From: Callaeas wilsoni
Lineage: Eukaryota > Chordata > Aves > Passeriformes > Callaeidae
NCBI GenBank assembly: GCA_013398955.1
Contig: VWPU01014031.1
Coordinates: 62,001 to 126,000 of the forward strand
Reading direction: 5' to 3'
Length of the DNA: 64,000 nucleotides
The notes beneath the pieces are model-generated. The model saw only the letters and a program-made list of their open reading frames with translations. It did no database searches and was not told the origin of the DNA. Positions 59,479-64,000 of this stretch are shown in pieces. Each line of letters begins with the position of its first letter. Within the stretch, counting starts at the first letter, position 1. The position numbers and the translations under genes were made by a program.

Positions 59479-61325
59479 CTGTTTCTCTGAGCTATTGTTG
59501 CACGTTTTATCCAAAATCAGGGTTATGTTGCTCAAAACCTTGCTTTGGGGGCCCTGTTCAATCTTGTGGTTCCTCAGGCGCTGACACAGCCCCTCACTGG
59601 CCGGCCCACGTTCGGCGTGAGTGGTACCAAAACACATTTAATTAAACAAGCAGAGCCTTCATCCACCAGAGTAACGCTATGGAAAGGGCCTGTTAAATGG
59701 GGTAGCGTTTATCTACTGCATTTATATTATATAAAAGCACATATAATTAAAACACTTGTAACTTCTGGATGAACCAACATCCATCTCTGTGCACGGCCCA
59801 GTGGCTTCTCCTTGTGAGTGAAAGCAGAGTCAGATTTTAATTGGGATGTAATTTAATATCTCCAGCTTCTCAGTCCTGCCAGAGGGAGCTGCTGTCTCTG
59901 GGAAGAGTTTGGCTGGGGACAAACCTGCCCTGGGTGACACCAGCCTTTCCTCAGTGCCTCTGGGGTTGGTTAGGGGCCATCACCACGTCCCAAACAGAAT
60001 TTTGCAGACAATTCCACAGGATAGTTTAGAACACCTGCAGCATTTGCAGGCTGGAAGCCTCTAGAAGGTGTCAGGTAACGACTTAAATTGTGGATGTATT
60101 TGTCTCTCTTCATGCAAGAAAATCAATAGGAAAAAAAAAAAAGGAATTTCTTTATCTGGGGTATTCATAAGTGCTTCTCTTAAATATATTTCAAACTTAT
60201 AAATATATTTAACTCCTCCAAAGTCAACACAGAGCCCAGACCTGCCCCAAATCTCAGCCATGCAGACCCCAGCAGCCACCCAAGCTGAGCTTGTCCTTTG
60301 TCCAGCCCAGTCGAGCTGCCGCTGCCACGGCCCCAGCACAGCTGATCCACTGCCAACGTCCCATCCTAGAGGTTTCTCACACCTCATAACATTCCAGGTG
60401 TGACCTGTCAGGACAGGTGCCATGTGGTTTATGTTGATAAATGCCCATAGGCTCCCCCACCCCCCAGTTTTTATGGAATTACACCTACAGGAGTAGCTTT
60501 GGCTTGGCAAATGTACTTTGTGTTGCAGCAAAAGCACTGGTTCAATAAAGCACTTAAACACACACTTTATCTTAAGCATGTTGGAGATTATATCCCTCTT
60601 TAGCAAAGCATTTAAGTATGTGCTTAATTTAAGGATTTAATTAAGGATTTTAATTGTAGACTTCAGTATGTGCTTACCTGCTTGGCTGAATGTGGGTGAG
60701 ATTACTACAAGCTGAAGATTTCGACATAAAGTCAGTGACTAATTCTGTCTGAATGAAGGTGTTACATTATTCTCACACAATGCAGTTGAAATATAAATAG
60801 GAAAAAGGCAAGAGGCAGTTAACTCGATTCTTTCAGCTGAAAGCAGCATCCACGACCAAATCTGAGTTGATGAAAATCTAATATTATTAGTTAGAATCTC
60901 TAAAGTGGCATTACAGATCAATAGAAAGGAGCACCTTAAAAATGAGCCTCCAGCTCATGAGCTTTAATTATGAGAAAGGAAGGATTCAGCCATCCTCTGC
61001 CTCTCATCAGTGACAGCGACCTTGGAATGTAAATGGCCACCAACTAATGGGCTGTGGCATCATTTCTCCAGTCATTAGGGGATTTAAGTTGATTTGCTAA
61101 GGAAAGAGAGCTTCTGCAATTGCATCACCAGCCTGTCTTCTGGACCATTTCCATAACTTTTGAACTCTGTGACAAATTTCATCTAATTGAGGAAAAAAAA
61201 ACCAAAAAAAGCATTCCGAAAATATCAAGCTCCAACAAGTTGAATGCAAAACAAGTGTCTGGGTTTCTGTTTCTCCAGTAGCATTTGCTGTCACTGGAGA
61301 GTCTTCCCCATCCCAGGACTGGGAC

Positions 61326-61385
61326 AGTGTGCTGGTTTGGGGTGGGATGGAGTTCATTTTCTTACAGTGCTAAAATGGAACAGTT
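61326..61385 (+). repeat. Possible short remnant of an avian endogenous-retrovirus LTR
   Basis: The stretch beginning TGTGCTGGTTTGGGGTGGGA and continuing TGGAGTTCATTTTCTTACAG resembles the 5' end of a common avian LTR family as I remember it. Only about 60 bases match. No coding sequence or second LTR was seen nearby, so this would be a degraded solo fragment at most. Confidence 0.3.
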
Positions 61386-64000
61386 TTTGTCTTTTTGTGT
61401 GGTACCACAAGGTATCACAACCCCTGACTGGATTTTTCTTTTAAAATCTATATATTGAGCCATCTTAAATTGTAGAAGGGGAAGTGATTGTTATCCCGAG
61501 AGACCAGCCAGCTGATACACCTACAGGGCACCCATTTGAGAGCATTTCCTGCAGATGAGCCGCCCAGGGAGATAACCGAGGCATCCAAAATGACAGTGCA
61601 GGCACTTATTGATCCCTTTAACAAACACAAGTGAGTTTCTGTGGAATTTTACATCTTGCATCTCTTTGTTTTCCAGGAGAAGCGTAAGAGATGCTTCTAC
61701 TTCTTGTCTATACCTGCACCTCGTTTTTCTTTACCCTCAGATTTCATTTCGAGATCACAAACGACATGATTATGCAGTATTAGTCTCCCAACCTTTTAAT
61801 GGAAATAACAATAGGGATGAGTGGTGATAAAGGAAGTTCCAGACAGCAAATCCACTCTCTGAGAGAAAAGTACTTAACGCTCTCAGAAGCACGAGGCGTT
61901 TTACAGCTCAGGTGTGTGGGTGCCTCAAGAAGGGTGGCTGGAAGCTGGGATGTGGATATCAAGGAAAACAGGGAACACAGAGCCCTGCTGCCTGTTCAGC
62001 CTGGCAGTGACTGTTCGTGTGAGCTGGTTTTGCCTCTCGGCATCACCACTTCAGAGAGGCGCTCAGCATCAGGATCTCTTTGCACAGCGTGCATCGTCTC
62101 TTCTCCGGGAGCAGGGGAAAGAGAAACAGGAGGCATTTAAAGAGTGGAATGGGAAAGATGGCCTGAGTGTGGTGCCAAGGCTGGACCCTTCGTGGCTTGT
62201 ACTGTGCAGAGTGGTGTGAGCACAGACACCTCTTGGTGCAGGGCAGGGCTGTGACTGACGTGCTGCTGTCTCAGCGCAGAGAGAAGCAAAGCTCTGCCAG
62301 CTCTGAGCTGGAGAAGGTACATGACCTGCAGATGAGTCAATCTAATTTTATCCTGTAGTGAGCACTGGCGCACCTGTATAATGAATAGCACATTATCACA
62401 TCTTTGCTTGACTATCTCAATATAATATATTAATATAGTCTTCATAGCCTTCGGTTATAATGTTATTTAATCTTTAATCTAATGTATTTGGAGCAACTGG
62501 CTAGTGAGATGTGGCCCTCTTTATCCTTCTAAGGACAACAATAGCAGGAATAAATGTTAAACTAAAGGAAGGAATGAAAAAAAAATAGCAGCTCTATTTG
62601 TGCTATGCTGAGATGCATTTCTTGGCAGCCCCAGAGATTCAACAGTCTGGTATTTATCACGACGAAACGCAGAAATGTCTGATGATTACATGAAGGGAAA
62701 TAAAGAGACTGAGCATAAACTGCAGTCTGAGAGATAAGGGCACATTTTTACAGCAGGCAGCTGCTAAAACAGGGCTATGTCACACCAGCCCCTGCTGCAG
62801 CAGAGGAGGGGGCACAGGCCAGGGCAGGGACAGGGGCAGAGCTGCAGCCAGGGATGAACAGGACAGTTTAATACTGAGGGGGAGAATTAGGCAGCCTGCT
62901 TAATCACGTTATTTAACACCAGGAGGATTATTTTTAAGGAATGTATCCCTCCTTCATCTCCCATCAGATAATGCTGCAAAATGCTGGCATTGGCTGTGGA
63001 GGCTATTTAGGATCTTTCCTGCTGAAATCAGGTGTTCAGTGAGGGGAACCTGTCCAGCAGTGCCTGGAGTTGTCCCTGTGCCCAGAGGGATTTAGCATCA
63101 CCCCAAGTCCCTTGAGGACATGGTCTGGCTCTGGCTACACAGGGGATCCTGGGCTTGAGGCACCTGCTGGATTTGGCCCTGGCTCTGTTCCAAGGTGGGT
63201 GCCTGGCAGGACCCCTCTGCGATGCTTCCAGTCTCTGCCAGGGTTGTGACACCAAGATGATGGAAACCAAGAGCTGAAGAGTCACTCTTGTTACTGAACC
63301 CAAAATCTCCAGAGAGCTCCTGGTGCAAGTGAGACAGTCACTGCACAGCTTTGGCCAAGGTTGTTTGAAGCTGGGGATGAGATTTGAGAACAGAAAGGTG
63401 CAGATCTCTCAATTATTGCCAAGTGTGTGAAGTCTGCTGTCCTGCAGGGAACATGCTGAGGTGGAGACATGTTGGTAATGGAGAACAGTGGCTGGTGATC
63501 AAGCAGGGAGCAATCATCAGTTTAATTTTAGGGCTACAGTTATGAATTATGTCATGATTCCAGCAAAAAAAAAGGAAATGTGCCATTGCCTGAATTGCCC
63601 TGGACATGACTCAGGCTATGTTCTTGGTCGAAGGATGAAGGATGATGCTGAAATTCATTATTCTGTACAGAAGAACAGAAGCTCCTGGGTTTTAGCAGTT
63701 GCATCCCAGTGGTGGAAGTCCTTCATTTCCCTGGCATGAGCACAGAGCAAAGTAACACGTGATCCTTGTGTTTTGGCTTCATTGCATCCTTTTGCAGTAT
63801 GGCATAATTGCTGCAGGACTCGAGGGAATGATGAATTGCACTCTGAGATCAATTCAATAAAAACATATGGACATGCTGTATATGATAGAGATCTTATGGT
63901 CTTTGTAGGGTTAACATAGGGTTGTACCATGCGTCTCTGCCTGGAAAACTCTTCTGATGGATGCTTTCCTCATCCTTTCTGCCCCAAATAAAACCACCAG

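Larger units (their letters stand above)
58271..64000. other. Downstream flank of NEXMIF, no gene seen
   Basis: AT-rich, mostly unique sequence after the polyadenylation cluster, with a CR1 fragment at 59265-59478 and a possible LTR remnant at 61326. The longest open frame (60061-60606 minus, 181 codons) has no recognisable motif. No neighbouring gene reaches into the window. Confidence 0.55.

Noticed and set aside
60061..60606. 181-codon minus strand open frame downstream of NEXMIF
   Set aside because: No domain, unusual composition only, and no supporting promoter or splice structure.
1..64000. CRISPR array, tRNA, rRNA or bacterial-type mobile system
   Set aside because: No regularly spaced direct repeats, cloverleaf-like sequence or rRNA similarity was seen; the context is vertebrate nuclear DNA.

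Overview
The window looks like a vertebrate, almost certainly bird, nuclear genome. It has a spliced gene with GT/AG introns and at least 18 truncated CR1 non-LTR retrotransposon copies, several with the typical 3' end resembling ATTCTGTGATTCTAT. There are no bacterial operon features. Two single N bases (4677, 14014) mark it as draft assembly sequence. The species cannot be named from the sequence.

There is one recognisable gene, on the + strand: NEXMIF (KIAA2022, neurite extension and migration factor). Its coding sequence can be assembled from three exons. A small first coding exon (42465-42540) encodes 25 residues starting MDDQQEQD. A giant exon (46254-50523) encodes about 1,420 residues. 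A short terminal coding exon (51248-51437) carries the conserved LLKAET and PVFEEET motifs. The three segments join in frame (76 + 4270 + 187 coding bases) to give 1,511 residues, close to the 1,516 I remember for human. The giant exon also reads into a TAA at 50525-50527, but that TAA lies inside the splice donor GTAATG. A simple ORF call would therefore stop too early and miss the last exon.

Layout: 1 to about 42,410 is non-coding, probably intron and/or 5' flank of NEXMIF. It is littered with CR1 fragments in both orientations and a few simple repeats, and I see no other gene. 42,465-51,437 holds the coding exons, an intron of about 3.7 kb (with a CR1 copy and a GATA microsatellite) and one of 0.7 kb. 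51,438 to about 58,260 is interpreted as a long 3' UTR. It contains an antisense CR1 copy with decayed reverse-transcriptase sequence, A-rich tracts, two Pumilio-type motifs and a cluster of AATAAA signals at 57.95-58.26 kb. 58,300-64,000 is non-coding flank with one CR1 fragment and a possible short LTR remnant.

I found no undescribed multi-gene system. The points most worth checking are the hidden last coding exon, a possible bird-specific C-terminal extension caused by a small indel, the CR1 element inside the 3' UTR, a CR1 5'-inversion structure, and a duplicated 34-bp segment around an N that looks like an assembly artefact.
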